In this document: piece after piece, positions 11,350 to 25,045 of the stretch | Layout: each line of letters starts with the position of its first letter | Numbering within the stretch: the stretch's first letter is position 1 | Assembly (NCBI GenBank): GCA_022376515.1 | Contig: WTXI01000021.1 | Coordinates: 310,001 to 374,000, forward strand | Direction of reading: 5' to 3' | DNA length: 64,000 bases | Origin: Lactifluus volemus | Lineage: Eukaryota > Basidiomycota > Agaricomycetes > Russulales > Russulaceae | Notes under the pieces: generated by a model | What the model was told of the DNA's origin: nothing | Seen by the model: only the letters and a program-made list of their open reading frames with translations | Databases searched by the model: none | Position numbers and translations under genes: made by a program

Positions 11350-14300
11350 CACCACCCTGTCCGGCAACTTTCTTTTCTTTTTTCTTGTTGTTATGGATAG
11401 TCTTGGACTGTTTGCATGCGTGAGGGACCCCAGTTGTTGTCCCTCATTCAACTATATGCTGTCTATATATAAGCTTCCTGCTTATACAACATGGACGATT
11501 CTTTCACTTTGGGGAGCATGCCCGTTGATGATATCGCTCTACTACCATCTACAATCTTAAGATCATCTTCACAGTATTAGCGCTGGTAGTATGGTTTTGT
11601 GGAACACTGCATGTAACTTATCTGTCTTTTCGCAGTACAACAGGGTTTTGGTTGATTGCACCAGGCGAAAGAGTAGAAGGGCAGGCATGGAAAACTGCGC
11701 CCGAACAGAAACTGGTAAGCTGCTTCGATGATGTAGGGGTATTCACGATTTGCGCAAGAATCTGGCAACATCACCATGATGTCTGCCGCGCACTGACTGA
11801 TATTCGAGCCCTGGTTAAACGATGGGTGACCAACGGGGTCGCAAGGAGCCTCACAAGTAGTAGTATAAATCCGTCATTCGAGTCTCTCTCCGCCGTTGCG
11901 GCGCCAAGATCGATGAGGATGGGTGTGTACACCTAAAGCTTTTTGTCTAGAATCTAAGTTTTAGCAGAAGAGAGCCAATATTGATTTCTTTTTTTCGTTT
12001 TTGTTTTTTTCGCCAACACGGGGGACCCGCCGGCAACCATGCGGCAGCGGCTCAGACACGATTAAGTCTCAAGGATGTTCGCACGTTACGTTAGTCTATG
12101 GTAGCATCATCTCGCGGTAATCGACTGAGCATCTAATGTTACCTGCTGCGCAAGGTCATGACAAAGGTGGCGAGTGCGGACTAGTACAAGCCACTGAACA
12201 GCCCCAATATACAGTAAGCGAACGATCACCATCATGATGGTGACGTGCGGGGTAATGGAAATACCGGGAACGTCTGAGGTTGTTCGTTGGGGTTTGGAGA
12301 TCCGTCCGACGCCCACTCTGGACGTCGTGTTGGCAGTCACTGACCACTACTGACAGTTGAGCGTGCGAGTGAGAATGATGATCAAATGACGGTGGACTCT
12401 GACGAGGAGGAATACTAGCTATCGTCTTGAGCGTTATTTAGAGCGAGATGTCGAGGGCTCCGGGAGGAGGGGAGAATTGAACAGACAGACTCGGGTGCAT
12501 ACTGGATGTTTCAAGTCGCTTGTTCACAAAGGAAAAAAACCGAGGAGTTCGATTAATGAGTGAATGTGATCTGGGGCCCAGCAGTGATGATGGCCCGCAC
12601 GACGAGTATGAGACTAAATCAACGTGCCAGCGTCCAGTTCTGTGGCGAAATACCGTGGCCGAAGGTTGTGGCTGAGTCGATCATCGATTGCTGTTCTATA
12701 CAATAAGTAGAATACCGAGGTCCTCAAGCGTCGCCAATCATCCCATCATCAGCGATCGAGCCTCCGTCTTTCGAGGCTACGATAAGGGTTAGACGTGAGT
12801 TCGGCAGACACACCGGATGAATATGACCCACTGGCACTGCCGAGCTAAATTGAACGGGCCTAATATACGTGCAACGAGGTCTATCATGATATATCGTAGC
12901 TTCTCTTCATCTTTAAAATCAAGATTCCAGATATTCAATCTGTAAGTTTCAGAGGGCAATTAGGGAACAAAATAAACCATCACCCCTGAGCTGGTGTCTG
13001 AACTTTTGAAAGAGTAGGGTTGGCTTGATGTTGCGTGCACGGTCTGCGCTTCTTTCATAGAGTTGCCGCACCTCATAGGTACGTGCCACCTGCAGGATCA
13101 ATATTGCCCCCACGACTGCCCAAGATGACAGGTACAATCAAGACCGTCGAACTTGCAGCACCAGAAAAAAAAAAAGTTCTCAACTTGCAACCTCGAGGCC
13201 AAGAGATAGTATGACTTATCACGAGACATGATGAGGACCGGGAATCGCCGCGAGCCTGAGCCCAAGGTAAATAAATTACAGTGTTTACGCCTTGTTAGAC
13301 CTCGACGCTCTTGGCTTGTGTACAGTATCATGGTAGAGTCATCACAGGAGAGATGCACGACGACGCACTGGCAGAAAAGATGTCCATACCTACCGCCTCG
13401 AGCGTGCCAAAGATGGGCGGCGGCGGGCACAAAAGAGAAAGAAAAGACGGGGTTCCCTGGATCACCATCGGCGGTCTATCTAATAGGTCCCGCTCCCGTT
13501 TGAAAAAAAAACAAAATTGAGCCTCGAGGCCGTTTGGGTTCCGGGTTCCCGATCCCAAACTTTTTATTTTTTATTTTCTCTCGATAAGTTAGTTAAACTT
13601 ATCCCTGGGGTTAACAAGCCGGTCAAACATTTGTAGAGAAACGAACCGAGCGAAGGAAACGGCAAACTGATCTATGAACGGGTTCGGGGATCTAGCTCGT
13701 GAGATGGGCTAAGGGCAGGAGAAGTGGGCGGCGGCGGGGCGCGGGGCCACGGGATGTCCGATGGCGCTCGGCACACTATTTTAGGCAGAGGTTGGGAGGG
13801 GTAAATGTATACCTGGGTGTTAACCGCTGTCAATAACTACTTTTTTGCATGGGAGGGGTCGTGCCTGGTCGTGTAGGAAGAGATGTGTGTGGACTAGTAC
13901 TATGCCGGATCCTATCATGGAAGAACAATTTTATCAACATCTCGCGCTCCTTGTGCGGATGGAGGCCGAGCGCGTTAGCAGAAGGAGCACAGCTCAAGGG
14001 GTGCCATTCACGGCCATCACGATGGTTCAACGTTCAACCACGCGCCTTCTAAACAACTTTTTGATAGAGTTGTGGAGCCCGTCAACTCCAGTTGGTAAAA
14101 TCGAGTCGGGGTGCTAGGCACCAATCGCCGCACGAATACAAGAAAGGTTAGTAAGGGCAACGCAGCGAGCTAGATAAAAGTCCGCTGAGAAAAACCAACA
14201 GCCGTTCAAAAGCCCTGATGCAGTTTAACTCATGACCGCTCAAGCTGAATGGCAGCTTCTTGGAAGTAGCAACAAGAATTTTCGAATTCGTATTGACACT

Positions 14301-15860
14301 TGACCGAAATTACAAGACCTGGCAACCGGTATAAAATTTACATGGCGATAAGTAGTGCTTACAACGACGACGAATGAAACCTAGAAGAGAACAATGTGAG
14401 CACAATGAAATTTGTGAAGATATGAAAACGGGAGAGGTCAGTATTAGCATGGATGATCGTCAGCGCTCGCCCATAGACAAACTTGGTGCTTGACTTCTAT
14501 TGTATTCGATCCTGCCTGAAAGGTTTAGAGAGTGAACTCACCACACGCCTATCCCCGGCCAGCCATTCTTTTTCTACCCATGTCCGACTAACGCCCTCTG
14601 TAAATCCTTCGAGTGCGAAACATCTCCCATACCTATGAACAAGTCAAAGGTTAGTACATGAACCAATTTTATACCCTAAGAGAAGGCTCAGAAATTTGGG
14701 TATAGAAACAAATAGTTCATGAGCCCAATGGCTTCGAAGTAGCGATTCAAAATTGACTCGTCCCTGCGAGGAAATTGTATGTAGAGACGACTTACCTGTA
14801 GGTGCACGATACAAGACGACGATGCAGCTTATTTAATAATTTGGTTCAATTTTTTTTTCACTTATACGGTGCACGTGCACATGTTCAGGGCAGGCGTTTC
14901 GGATTTCGGAGCGAGGGTCGTTAATGGCGGGGACATCGTTCTTGCCCCTCGGACGCTGTACTCGGAGGCGAAGGTAAAACGTACGCCACCTTGATGAGTG
15001 GCGACGATGGGTGGCGATAATACAGTGCGGGCTGGTAAGAATTGCCAATTAACCCGCTGATGGTGGTTACACACAAAGGCGGTACACCTCAAACCATCGG
15101 CGGAAGAGTCCAACTGAAGTGTGTAAGTCTTTGCTGTATATGGATTCATCATTCGCATCCATTCCGGGGTTTGTTTTCGCCGATTTCGTACCATCCCGTT
15201 GAGCAGTGAACCCTTAGACTAGGTACCGGCAGCAGGCGTTGGCGGCGTGTCGGAGAAACTCGCTACGACTAGCACCACTTCACAGTCCGCAACACTAACC
15301 GATTTGTCTTGGACGGCATTGCAGTCAGGGAGAAACACCTGGGCTCCATTTCACATAGCACATTGTTTGACCCCTACTGGTCAACAGCACGAGCTGTAAT
15401 GATGTCACACAGATCATCGAAACGAGGAGCGGACCCCCTGGTGGATATGCGGCCATTCACGGGCTTCTCGAGATTGTATTTCTTGGGGGCATACGATGCT
15501 ACGTCTTTTGTGACTTGCGAGAACCAGTGAGGGCGAGACTGTACGGCCACTGTCTAACGCCGCTGATGGAAAGGGTAAAGCGGATATACGATGATCGGGG
15601 GCTGCTGAAGTCATGGCTAACGCAAGGACGACGGGATCAGCAGTGATATAGGGTGGTTGACACGGAGCTCGGAGGCGACGAGCTTGCTAGATGGCCTCTG
15701 AGAGCCTCTTGTGATCGTGGGAAGATGTGACATGTGATACTATACAGTATAACTACTTAGCTTTTCAAAATTGGAAATTAATGATATGGGATGAGGAATG
15801 GCCCTTTAATTGGGTCTCCCGCTGACTCTCCTCTAATGTCTCCCCTTTCATCCGCTACTG
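11350..15860. other. 4.5 kb without a recognisable gene
   Basis: Several short frames occur on both strands (for example minus 12949-13137 with a hydrophobic start SSWAVVGAILILQVA, and minus 14862-15194), but none shows a conserved family or forms a convincing spliced model. The minus 12949-13137 frame could be a fragment of a fungal membrane protein. Poly-A/T tracts such as 13159-13170 are present. I see no transposon ends. Confidence 0.45.
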
Positions 15861-17129
15861 ATGCATCAACCCCCGCAGAATACGTTTGTACTCTCCATTC
15901 TTGTACAGCTGCGGTTTCCCTAATTATTTCTTAGCTTAGAGGCTCTAGAAGCCTATATCCAATCTCAGAAGGCCCTTCTTGCTCGCACGCAATCCGATGT
16001 AGACCGCCTTCGTCACCTACGTGAGCAGGCTGTCACCGATCCAGAAGATTTTTTTGGCACCTTGAACGAAAAGGTTCCTTCATCTTCTATGACTATATGC
16101 CCCCACACACTAACCTCACGATCGTAGCTCAATGACGGCATTTTTCGCCTCGATCGTCAGCCTGATATTGTCGCGGAAGTCCAGAATAAAATCGATTGGG
16201 ACCTTTTCAAAGGCCAAGGTATAGATCTTCATGCCTCCTTTTTCTTTACCCCTTACCAAATTGCTTCACTAACAGATCCCACACCTCTCCGCACCTTTGC
16301 CGCTGACCTTCGTGCGGCGCATAACGCGCGATCGCAACCATCGACCAAACAACAAAGTGCATTGTCATCGGCACAGCAACTAGTGCGTAATGCGAGACGC
16401 AAAATCATCGAGCCAGTGCTTGCCTCGTTTGAGCTTTCGTCCGACTCGTCCGATGAGGAGCAACAACCGGCGCCTGATAGCCTTCACAGCACGCGCCAAA
16501 AGGAGCAGCTGCGCCGCATACATCTTCGCAAAAGTGGGCTCACTCTTCGCGCATCAGCAGTGCACATCCGATGTGATATCGAAGACGAGAGTGCGGAGGT
16601 CGACATCGCAACCGATGGCGAGCCGTTGGCATCCACTCACGGCAGCCTGATTACGTCCCTGCCATCTCCTTATCCGGCCGAGCTGCCTGCTACGTCAGCT
16701 TCTAAAGTGCGGTCTCCACGTCATCCACGAATCCGCCGGCCATTACCGAGTCGCCCGCCAGTATCGAAGGCAAAGATTCTTGCTCATTCGACCAAGCAGC
16801 CTTTTGGGTCAGACGGACCCCGTCTCGAGCCCTCGATCGTTAAAAAGGAGAAACCAAAGTCTGAGACTTACAAGCAGGCGTGGTCCATCTCTGAGCAACA
16901 CCTGCTCGAGCGTTTGCTCACCGAGATTCCCGATGGCGAGAAGAACCGGTAAGCGATCTCGTTTCGCTCTGCGACGGGCAGTGCTAATATGGTAATACTC
17001 AGATGGTCAAAGATATCCAAGGCTATGGGCGGCCGCCGCACGCCGCGTCAGGTTGCAAGTCGCGTACAAAAGTACTTTGAGAAGTTAAAACTTTTTGGTG
17101 TGAACGTCGAGGGAGTAGCAATCTCGTGA
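15861..17129 (+). CDS. Myb/SANT domain protein, ZZZ3-like
   Basis: The start at 15861 gives MHQPPQNT, whose split codon joins correctly to LEALEAYIQSQKALLARTQ after a short intron. Exons then read DPEDFFGTLNEK, LNDGIFRLDRQPDIVAEVQ and DPTPLRTFAADLRAAHN. The middle is acidic and Ser-rich (SSDSSDEEQQ), with a basic Pro-rich linker. The C-terminal Myb/SANT domain (about 16880-17105) contains WSISEQHLLERLLTEIP, WSKISKAMGGRRTPRQVASR and VQKYFEKL, very close in pattern to the Myb domain of metazoan ZZZ3, where RTAKQVASRVQKYF is typical. This suggests a nuclear DNA- or chromatin-binding role; the ZZ zinc finger of ZZZ3 itself is not seen here. All introns keep frame. It ends at TGA 17127-17129, 263 bases before the PBDC1 start, same strand. 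Confidence 0.75.
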
Positions 17130-17391
17130 CTAGCCAATAATCATGTTACTAGTATCTTGCATATGTTATAGCTCCACCTTATTTTTTATTTTAGTAGCTT
17201 AGCGATGACGCTTGGGTCTGGACCATGACCTGATATCTTTTATCGTACGCACGTTGACGTATTGATGACTCGATGTGATGAGACGTGCTGTGGATGACGA
17301 CGATCACCTGACTGATCACATTCAAAAAAGTTGATTTCGGGGCATCTACTCGCTCGTTCAACCTCTCGAGCTACTCAACTCATTTCCTGCC

Positions 17392-18460
17392 ATGGCTTCA
17401 AATTTTGACCCAAATCAGGCCCAGAATCTTGCAGAGGTAATCCCAACTCTCCCACGCATTCTCGGTTTCTGTCAACTTTAACTGGTTTGGTTATGTAGAT
17501 CGAGAAACAGTAAGTCAAACGTCGATCCTATGGATTGAAAACGCCTGATTCTTTGATTTGTTTGCAGGTTTGCCGTGAAAGCAGTTGAGCATGCACAGGT
17601 ACGCACATACCGCCAAACTCATCCTTGAAAATGTGTTCACTTTCGTTTTTTTCAGACGTATTGGAATCTACTCGAGAAGATTCCGCCGCGTCAGTTGAAG
17701 CTTACGAGGTCTGTCGCTCTGCATGTCCCCCGCCGCCGGGTCGCTGCTGCCCAGTGTTAGGGGCTGGTGCGCTCGCCGGCGCAATGCCACTTTGTGATGT
17801 GATGGCTTACAAACGGAATCGGCACAGGTTTGACGACGAAATCTTTGAGCATACGATGCGCGAATTTCCCGAGTTTGCGGATGCGCCGCATAGTGGCCTC
17901 GTCAAGCTAGACGAGGATTGGATAAAGAGCAAAGAAGGCAAGGAGCGCTGGCGCACTTTTATCAACGCGTACGTCTCTAGTTTCTCGTTATCCCCCCGCA
18001 TTTTTAAAGTTTTTACCTACTTTTATGGTTTACGACACGACGCACAGATATGAGAAGAAAATCACAGACTACAATTTTGGTTCGTTGATTCGTACAGATG
18101 CGATGAGGGAGTATAGTGAAAGTAACACGATCTTTGGTGCGGTTTGATTTTTGCTCAATCTGTTGTTGTTCCTGATGGGACATTGGGCGACCAGTAACAC
18201 GAATACAGGTGAGAGTGCCGTTCGCTCAAAAATCACATCTCACACCCCCTGGCATGCATGTACATAGTTCTATGCTATCGAGGTACGCCCCGAAAGCGTT
18301 CGAGCTTTCCCCAAATAGTCACATTCGAATGCGCGCGCAGATCTCACGCAATAGGCTCGGCATCAATGACGAGGCACATGAGGTTGCCAAGGAGGACGCA
18401 CGCCAGGAGCGCGAGAAGGAGAAGATAAAGGCGGGTAAGAAGAAGAGCAGTGCGCCCTAG
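17392..18460 (+). CDS. PBDC1: PBDC1-like protein (YPL225W family), with micro-exons
   Basis: Small conserved eukaryotic protein; family members have been linked to cotranslational chaperoning of translation factors, which I take from general knowledge. The start MASNFDPNQAQNLAE is followed by tiny exons: IEKQ, then FAVKAVEHAQ, then TYWNLLEKIPPRQLKLTR. FDDEIFEHTMREFPEFAD (from about 17829) follows an intron that splits the Arg codon. Then come DWIKSKEGKERWRTFINAYEKKITDYNFGSLIRTDA and YSESNTIF. To restore the conserved VTRIQFYAIEISRNRLGIND, two micro-exons are required: 18195-18208 (14 nt, VTRIQ) and 18268-18282 (15 nt, FYAIE). The last exon is 18341-18460. The C-terminus is charged (AGKKKSSAP). 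Every junction has GT..AG ends and keeps frame, so the gene looks intact. Confidence 0.87.
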
Positions 18461-20766
18461 TTTGCCGACGTGATGCGCCCCGTTCGGCTCGTTCCTATCA
18501 TGGGATGGGATGGGAGAAGTCTTGTCCGCACGGTAACTAGTGGCGTGGACAGGCGGCAAGCAAGTCTCATATGTACAACCTAGTGTTCATTCATTCCCTC
18601 CCCTCTCTCTGTCATCGGGGTTTAATGGCTTTGATATCACATGATGACATCTGCGATAAATAGGCGGGCAAATAGAAACTTGTCAGCAAATTTGTGTGCA
18701 GTGGTCCTACACTGATCGGTTAGGAACGTTGTGACGGCGTTCCACAAGAAACTATATAAGAATTGAACGACGTAGTTGTTTAATAGCCGTCCCGTGAGTC
18801 GATACCTGATGCTTGATGGTAGAGGAAAGGCGTGGGTGTAACTGATAACTAGATAACTGGTTAACTGCCGGTCTTGATTAAAGAGACCGGCTATCGAATT
18901 TGGGCAGACACGTGCTCTGGAGAGGCGTATAATAGGGTTCTCCGCCAGTCGTTTGGAAAAGTAAGAAAAAAACGCGTCAGTGATCCCAAAGAAATACGTA
19001 GAGGAGGGGGGGCCTTGAGGCGCTGCTATCGTCAGTATAGTTGGGTTCCACTCTTTTAATTAAAAAGAAAACATGGTTTGGGATATGTTTTTTTTCCTGT
19101 GGGTTCTTGATGACCCTAGTAAGCCGTTCAAGAGAGTTTGATTGCAACAGACAACCTTACGCCGGTCTCGCTTTTGCTCGCCGTTTCTGCAAAATTGCGA
19201 GGGAAGACACGGAAGTACTTGTCAAAAAGCTTTTTTTGTCCGGTTTTGTTGTTTTTCCTGCCCACCCCACCCCACCCCCTTGCTTCTATTCCTTTTCGTC
19301 GCCCCTCCAGGGCAGGGGCAAGCAAACAAACTCAGGCGCAAATATGGGTCGTAGTCCCGGCAATTTCCCCTCCCCCCCTTCTGGTTCCCTTTGTGTAAAA
19401 AAAAGAAGACCGCACGGAGATGACCGGTGAAACTGTGGGTGCGCATGGGAAAAAAACAAACAATTATAAATGAACACCAGGAGGAGGCGTGTATGGAGAT
19501 GAGATGGAGGGTGTGGCAGCGCCAGGGCCCAGGGGCGAAAATAGCGGGATTCTCGATGAGATCAGCAGGTCAAAAACTTGTGAGTGGAGAGGGTATTAGG
19601 ACTCGGACTTTCCACGTGTACAGAAACTTTTTACCTTGGTGTGTGTACAACGATCAACTTGAGGCTCACTGGTAGTTGCGGGGGAAAATGTCCCCACGAA
19701 CTGAATGCCGAGCTCATTGGGCATTATCGAGGGGTTAGTGACACATGGTTGAAAAGGGTTAAGGTGACCCGTGATTGCGCTCAAAATGCGTGTTTCTTTT
19801 CGCGTCTTTGAATGTTTTGTTTTGAGTGCGCCGCAAGCACTCGACGGGGATATTATTGTAAACTCAACTGCAGGGTTGATAGAGTTGCAACCAACGGCGG
19901 ATGTGAGGCCCCGTCGATGGTTGTGGGGACCGTAACTTAACTGGAAGGTGTGGGGTTAAGTGTGTCACAGGTTTACTGTATTGCGTGTCCGTGCCTCGAG
20001 CAGTATTATGCCGTAACGATCCAGATTAGCACTGGAGATTCAAAGGCAGCAAGCTCGCTTTCAACGGACATTTAACGTAAGAAAGGGGGGGGGGCACTGG
20101 CAGCGCCGAAGCGCTGAACCAGATCTCGTGTAACTGGGACCGCTCGGAGTTGGTTGATGGGTACACACACGCGAGATTTATGCATGACAGATGACTTTTT
20201 GCGCCGTCGGAGGTTAGGACCGACTGGATAAATCAAGTCGGTCCCGCTCGGCTATTGGTACAATGTGCATAAATTGCTGTCACGGTACTGTCCGTCGGCG
20301 TAGCGCAGCGAGGAGGCGATCAGGCTTACAGTGTAATCACAAGGTTGTTTTTGCACACAGACAGTACTGTATTAATTAGATCCGTTTTCTCCTTTTAGAT
20401 GGCGCTAAAATTTCCCTTCTCCGTCAACTTATAGAGGAGGCGCACGAATGTGAGCGGATTAGGATTAGCGCGAGGGAATAGAAGACACGCCAAAAGACGG
20501 GAAGTCACGAGACGAGTATACAAGTTATTCGCAATTGATGGAAAAAAAAAACGGGATTCTGCGTGTTTGATCAAGCTAGCTACATATAAATGGGGAAAAG
20601 CAAAGCAAAGATGGTTTCGAGACGGATTCAACGCCACAACATATCACAATTTCACCGGAGTCTTCCGAGTTCCGGAATATGAGTAATCTAGCGCGACATG
20701 TCACGATCATGTGTGTATGTGACAAGTCGCGTGGTCTGTGTCCTCTCATTTTAGTCTTTTCCGGCC
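18461..20766. other. 2.3 kb intergenic region without a recognisable gene
   Basis: Open frames here are short and lack domain signals. Homopolymer and simple pyrimidine/purine stretches are frequent (for example about 19260-19300 C-rich, 20085-20095 G-run). The right end must contain the Timeless promoter. Confidence 0.5.
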
Positions 20767-23700
20767 ATGGCAGACGATGATGATCCATCTCGATATCGTC
20801 TGGGGAAGAACAACAAGAACATTATCAACAAAGACGTGTCATTCTTGAACCTGCAATTCTCAATGTGGTCAACGCTCTCGGCGGTTGCGAGGGTGGCGTC
20901 TATCGTCTCGGAGACGAAGTGTACGGATGTCTGAAAGACCTCAAAAAGTACTGGCGGAAGGATGACACCGACGACGAGCGCACAGTCGCCCGTATCTTAT
21001 GGGCCTCACGCGTCCTCCCTAACGATCTCATCCCTATCATCCTCGAGACAGCAGGGAAAGGTCACGTCGAAGACAAGCGAGCAATCGCCTGTGTCGATCT
21101 TGTTACGGCGATGACATGGCCGATTGACCTCGCCGAGGAACTCAAGGAGCTGGACGAAGAACTGGATCGCGGTACGGATTACACCCAGCTTCTGCAGAGC
21201 CATCTGCACTACAAGGCGGCCCTACTCAGACCTGGGGTCTTGCAGGCACTCTTTAGCATCACCTTGCCCTGTCTCGCTCGTGGACCCAAGACAGAACGGA
21301 GCGCGACGTACAGATCGTCAACGTCGTTCTCCACCTCGTGCGAAATCTCGCATTCATCAAGGACCTCCCCGCCAATGTCCATCTGAGCGCCGACCAGGCA
21401 GAGTTTGCATCGCTACAGAGCAAACTGATCCGCACGCTTTCCGAATCCCATTCCTTGACCTTCTTCTCACCATCGCCTCGAGCGCGACGAGCAATGCCAT
21501 GTTCAATAGCTGGAACACCCTCGTCCTCGAAATTTTTATCTTTTATTTCGGGGAATCAAACCAGCCAGTCTCACGTTGGAAACATCTGCCGTGAGTTTTT
21601 TTTGCCAATCGATGCTACGAAGCTTTATTTGTTGTTCTGAGAGACTCTCCCCCGGCAGCAAACGAAACAGAATCTACAACAACTCCTGACCGTAGAGGAC
21701 CGACGCCGTAGAGATTTCGCACGCAACGCACCTTCGCGTCACTCGCGTTTCGGAACCACAATCTCGGTGCGATTAAACCCAAAGAAGACTTTGACGCCAT
21801 CGGGCCCCGCCGCCGCTGAAGGCGATGCAGGCAACCCGATTGCTCCGACGCACCATCGTCCCAACCACTCGTTCTGCATCGACAACAGGCGCTGAGCAAA
21901 GATTCTGGATCCGTGATCGATCTTGTGAAGCGACAGAACAGACAAAAGGGGAAAAAGGAAGATGAGTTTGCCCGTAACGACAATTTGACTCCGAAGCCAG
22001 GACGGTCCTGCGTGGGCTTGCTCGCGCATTCATAGAGTCTTGCTTTAATCGTGCGCAGCCATCGTCTTCCTGTAATTTTGAGAATTCTAACGGTGTTCGT
22101 TTGGCATGTAGCTTTCCTCGCATCGTTACTCAAGGATATCAGATCGGAGCGCCCGAAAATCACTGAGAAGGATAATCTGCGTCTGTTGTTTGTTACCAAA
22201 TGGTTCCTGGAGTACTTTCTCGCCGTCCGGGCGCAGGAGAAATGTGTAGGTGCATCCGAGCCGTGGGCCTTTGGACTCGTAGGCGAGGTCATCGAACGCA
22301 GTTGGGTGGTGTGGGTGCTCAAGCGTATGAACGGCGCAGTAGAAGAGAAGGTAATTGGGTTTGCTACCGTCTGACCATTTCTAATCTTTGTTCATTCGTT
22401 TTTTCCGCATAGCCGAAGTTATGGACTGAGCTGCAGGCGGGTATCGAATGCCTGACGCAATTACTCGCGCTCCTCGAAGCAATGGCCTCTAACGACTCAG
22501 GAGCGGGCGAAGGGACAGAGCTCCGAGAGGCTGCGGACCTACTCCAGCAGCAACTTGTCTACAATGGCCAAGTACTCGATGCCGCGCTCGATGCGCTGCG
22601 TATATACAAGGATGGCACGCAATCACTCACGTTCCTTCGTGCCAGCGTGCACCTGGCGTATGCACTCATGCGAATGCTCGAAAAGTGGGCAAAAGTGAGC
22701 GGTGACGGCTCGTACGTGCGCAAGCGGGCCAAGCCCAAGAAGAAACGGAAAACAGCTCATGGCACAGAAGAACCGGATAGTATTCCCGATGTTGAAGAGG
22801 AACAGGTTGTGGAGGCACAACCTGAAGGTGAGGTGATTGAAGAGACGATGTTCACGTTTGATGCCTTCGAACTGGTAAGAGGAGCACACTCCCGACTCGG
22901 GCCGGTACTCAACCGAAACACAGAAATTCGCAAACGCGGACATCACACAGTCGCTGTTGACCTATTTGGGGCGTTACAAAGAGTTCACGTCGCCCGAAGA
23001 GATGAAACGCATCGTCAGCTTGTTGCATCGGCAAGCGATCCGAGCAAAAGCTGAGGGACTGTTCTTCCAAGTGAGTCGATAGTGCGCGCATGAGCACATC
23101 ATTTCGTGGGCGCTGAACGTTCGGTCAGGTATCCGCACTGAACCTGTTCAAAACCATCCTTTCTGATCAAAAGTCCTTCCCCAAAGATCAACCGTACAAG
23201 GATCTCGTAGCGCTTATCTCCTACATACTCCGTCAATTCTTCAAGGCCGTTGAGGAAGATTCGTTCGTGCTTATAGAGGTACGTTGTTCAGATCATTCCT
23301 CTTTGAGAAACATATCCGAGTTGGTCATGTGCGTAGGCCTTCTTCCCGAAGAACCGAAATCGATGGAAGAGGTATTCCAGTTGGGAACCTGAAACAAAGA
23401 CGAAGAACAAGGAGGACGTCGGCGCGCGATTCCCGCCAGATGTACAAGTGAAGAAAGGATTCACGTGGAGCGAGCAACTTGGTATCGCCATGGCCGTACT
23501 CCAGGAGACGGGCCAGAGCGAGCTGATTAAGTGGGTGAAGGAGGTATGTTGGGTTCCTGCACAAAGATCCTCGGAGAGAGCGCATGACTGATGGGATTGC
23601 CAACAAAAGATTTTGACTATTGCCATTGCGCAGCGGCGCCGCATCGAAGAACCAGCCAATGACGCTTCAGACGATGAGGGCGGCGAGAATATCGGTGATG

Positions 23701-25045
23701 ATGCGAGTGAGTCGAGGCCCACTGTCAAAACAGTGTCAGATCTGGCTCGAAGCAATAACATAGCCGACTACGGTGCGTCGTTCCCCTCATAGTTTCATTT
23801 GATTCCGGATAGAATTGAAAAAAAAAAATTTCCTTTACAGCGATCCCATACACGACGGATGTACAGGCGGACGCGGCGACGAAAAATCCCCAGCTGAAAT
23901 TGATGTTTCGCCTAGTGCGCTTCCATGTCCAGGATGAAGGTGAGCAACGTTTCGGTATTTTTTTTTTGGTTTTGAATCTAATCCCGCCGCGGAAACCGCG
24001 TCCTGTTACATGCCTTTTGCGAACATTGTCTAGATGCGGATGAACTCGAGTGGTACATCCCCGCGGGCATCGACTTGCCCGATCTACAACGATCGTTGAC
24101 CGTCATGGAGCAATTTGAGCAAACGCCGTTCGACACGCAAGGAAAGCGTGCATCGGAATTGCTGAACAAGAAGCGAAGACGACGACGACGGAAAAGGTTG
24201 GTCAAGACGAGCTCGAGCTCGGATAGTGCGACGAGGAGTCGCCGCGACGAACGGCACGCAAAGCACGCGAACAACAGAATTACAAATCGGCGCAGTTCAT
24301 CGAGGAAGTGAGGAAGAGTATGGACGGGACATTGACGATTTCTTCGTTCATGAAGCCGAATGCGTCAACGCACCGCGCTCGCCGCCGTTGATAACGCGTT
24401 GAACATCGGCACGATGCGCCCGACGGGCACGAAGAAACGTAGACGTGCACAGCCGCCACTCGGCGACGCCACCGCCCCAGACCGAGATACGAAGCGGAGA
24501 GCGATACAATCACCTTCATCACCTTTGTCCAATCGAATCGATGGACTTGGAGCGCCCAGCCGCGACGATGATGATGATGATGACGGCGCCTACGAGGGAA
24601 ATAATGCGGCGAGGCTCACGCGCCGCACTTTCTCTTCCCATCCTTCCCCTTCCTCTTCTGATCTGGATGGTCTTGATGATAATGATGGTGGTGGTGGTGG
24701 TGGTGGTATTGATGGGATGAACGACAGCCATGATGGCTCGTCTTCCCTTGCTGATTTCGATGCGGCGTCACGGCGCCGCTCTGGCGCCTCCTCGACGTCA
24801 AAGAAGAAGGAGAAGGAGAAGAAGATTCCTCAACGTCGCGTCAAAGCTCGACCGGTTTACCGCGGCGCGTCAGCTGGTGAGATGGGCCGACCTGAAGAAG
24901 ATGCGCGACGACGGTCCACTTCCACGTCTCCTCCTCCTCGGATGGATGACGATGGGAAAGACGACGACGGTGGCCATCATCATAGCAGCAACCCGTTCTT
25001 CTTCAAGTTCGCAAGGGCCGATTGATTATCTCGGACGAGGAATGA
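20767..25045 (+). CDS. TOF1: Timeless/Tof1/Swi1 replication fork protection protein
   Basis: Nuclear scaffold that with Tipin/Csm3 stabilises stalled replication forks and passes the checkpoint signal. The start at 20767 gives MADDDDPSRYRLG. The TIMELESS N-terminal domain begins at ILEPAILNVVNALGGCEGG and includes RDVQIVNVVLHLVRNLAFIKDLP, LLLTIASSATSNAMFNSWN, RRRRDFARNAPSRHSRFGTTI and RPKITEKDNLRLLFVTKWFL (about 22145-22205). The C-terminal part has FVLIEAFFPKNRNRWKR (from about 23265 across an intron), then LKLMFRLVRFHVQDE and LEWYIPAGIDLPDL. The tail is Asp/Gly/Ser-rich and basic, ending in RLIISDEE at TGA 25043, a typical Tof1-type end. At least seven single-base shifts interrupt the frame, near 20803, 21270, 21451, 21533-21537, 21860, 21993 and 24370. 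Nearly all are cured by lengthening a short homopolymer, so I read the gene as functional with sequence errors. Confidence 0.88.

Noticed and set aside
12949..13430. Possible membrane protein on the minus strand
   Set aside because: One hydrophobic stretch is present, but no second segment, start or splice model supports a gene, and no family pattern was recognised.
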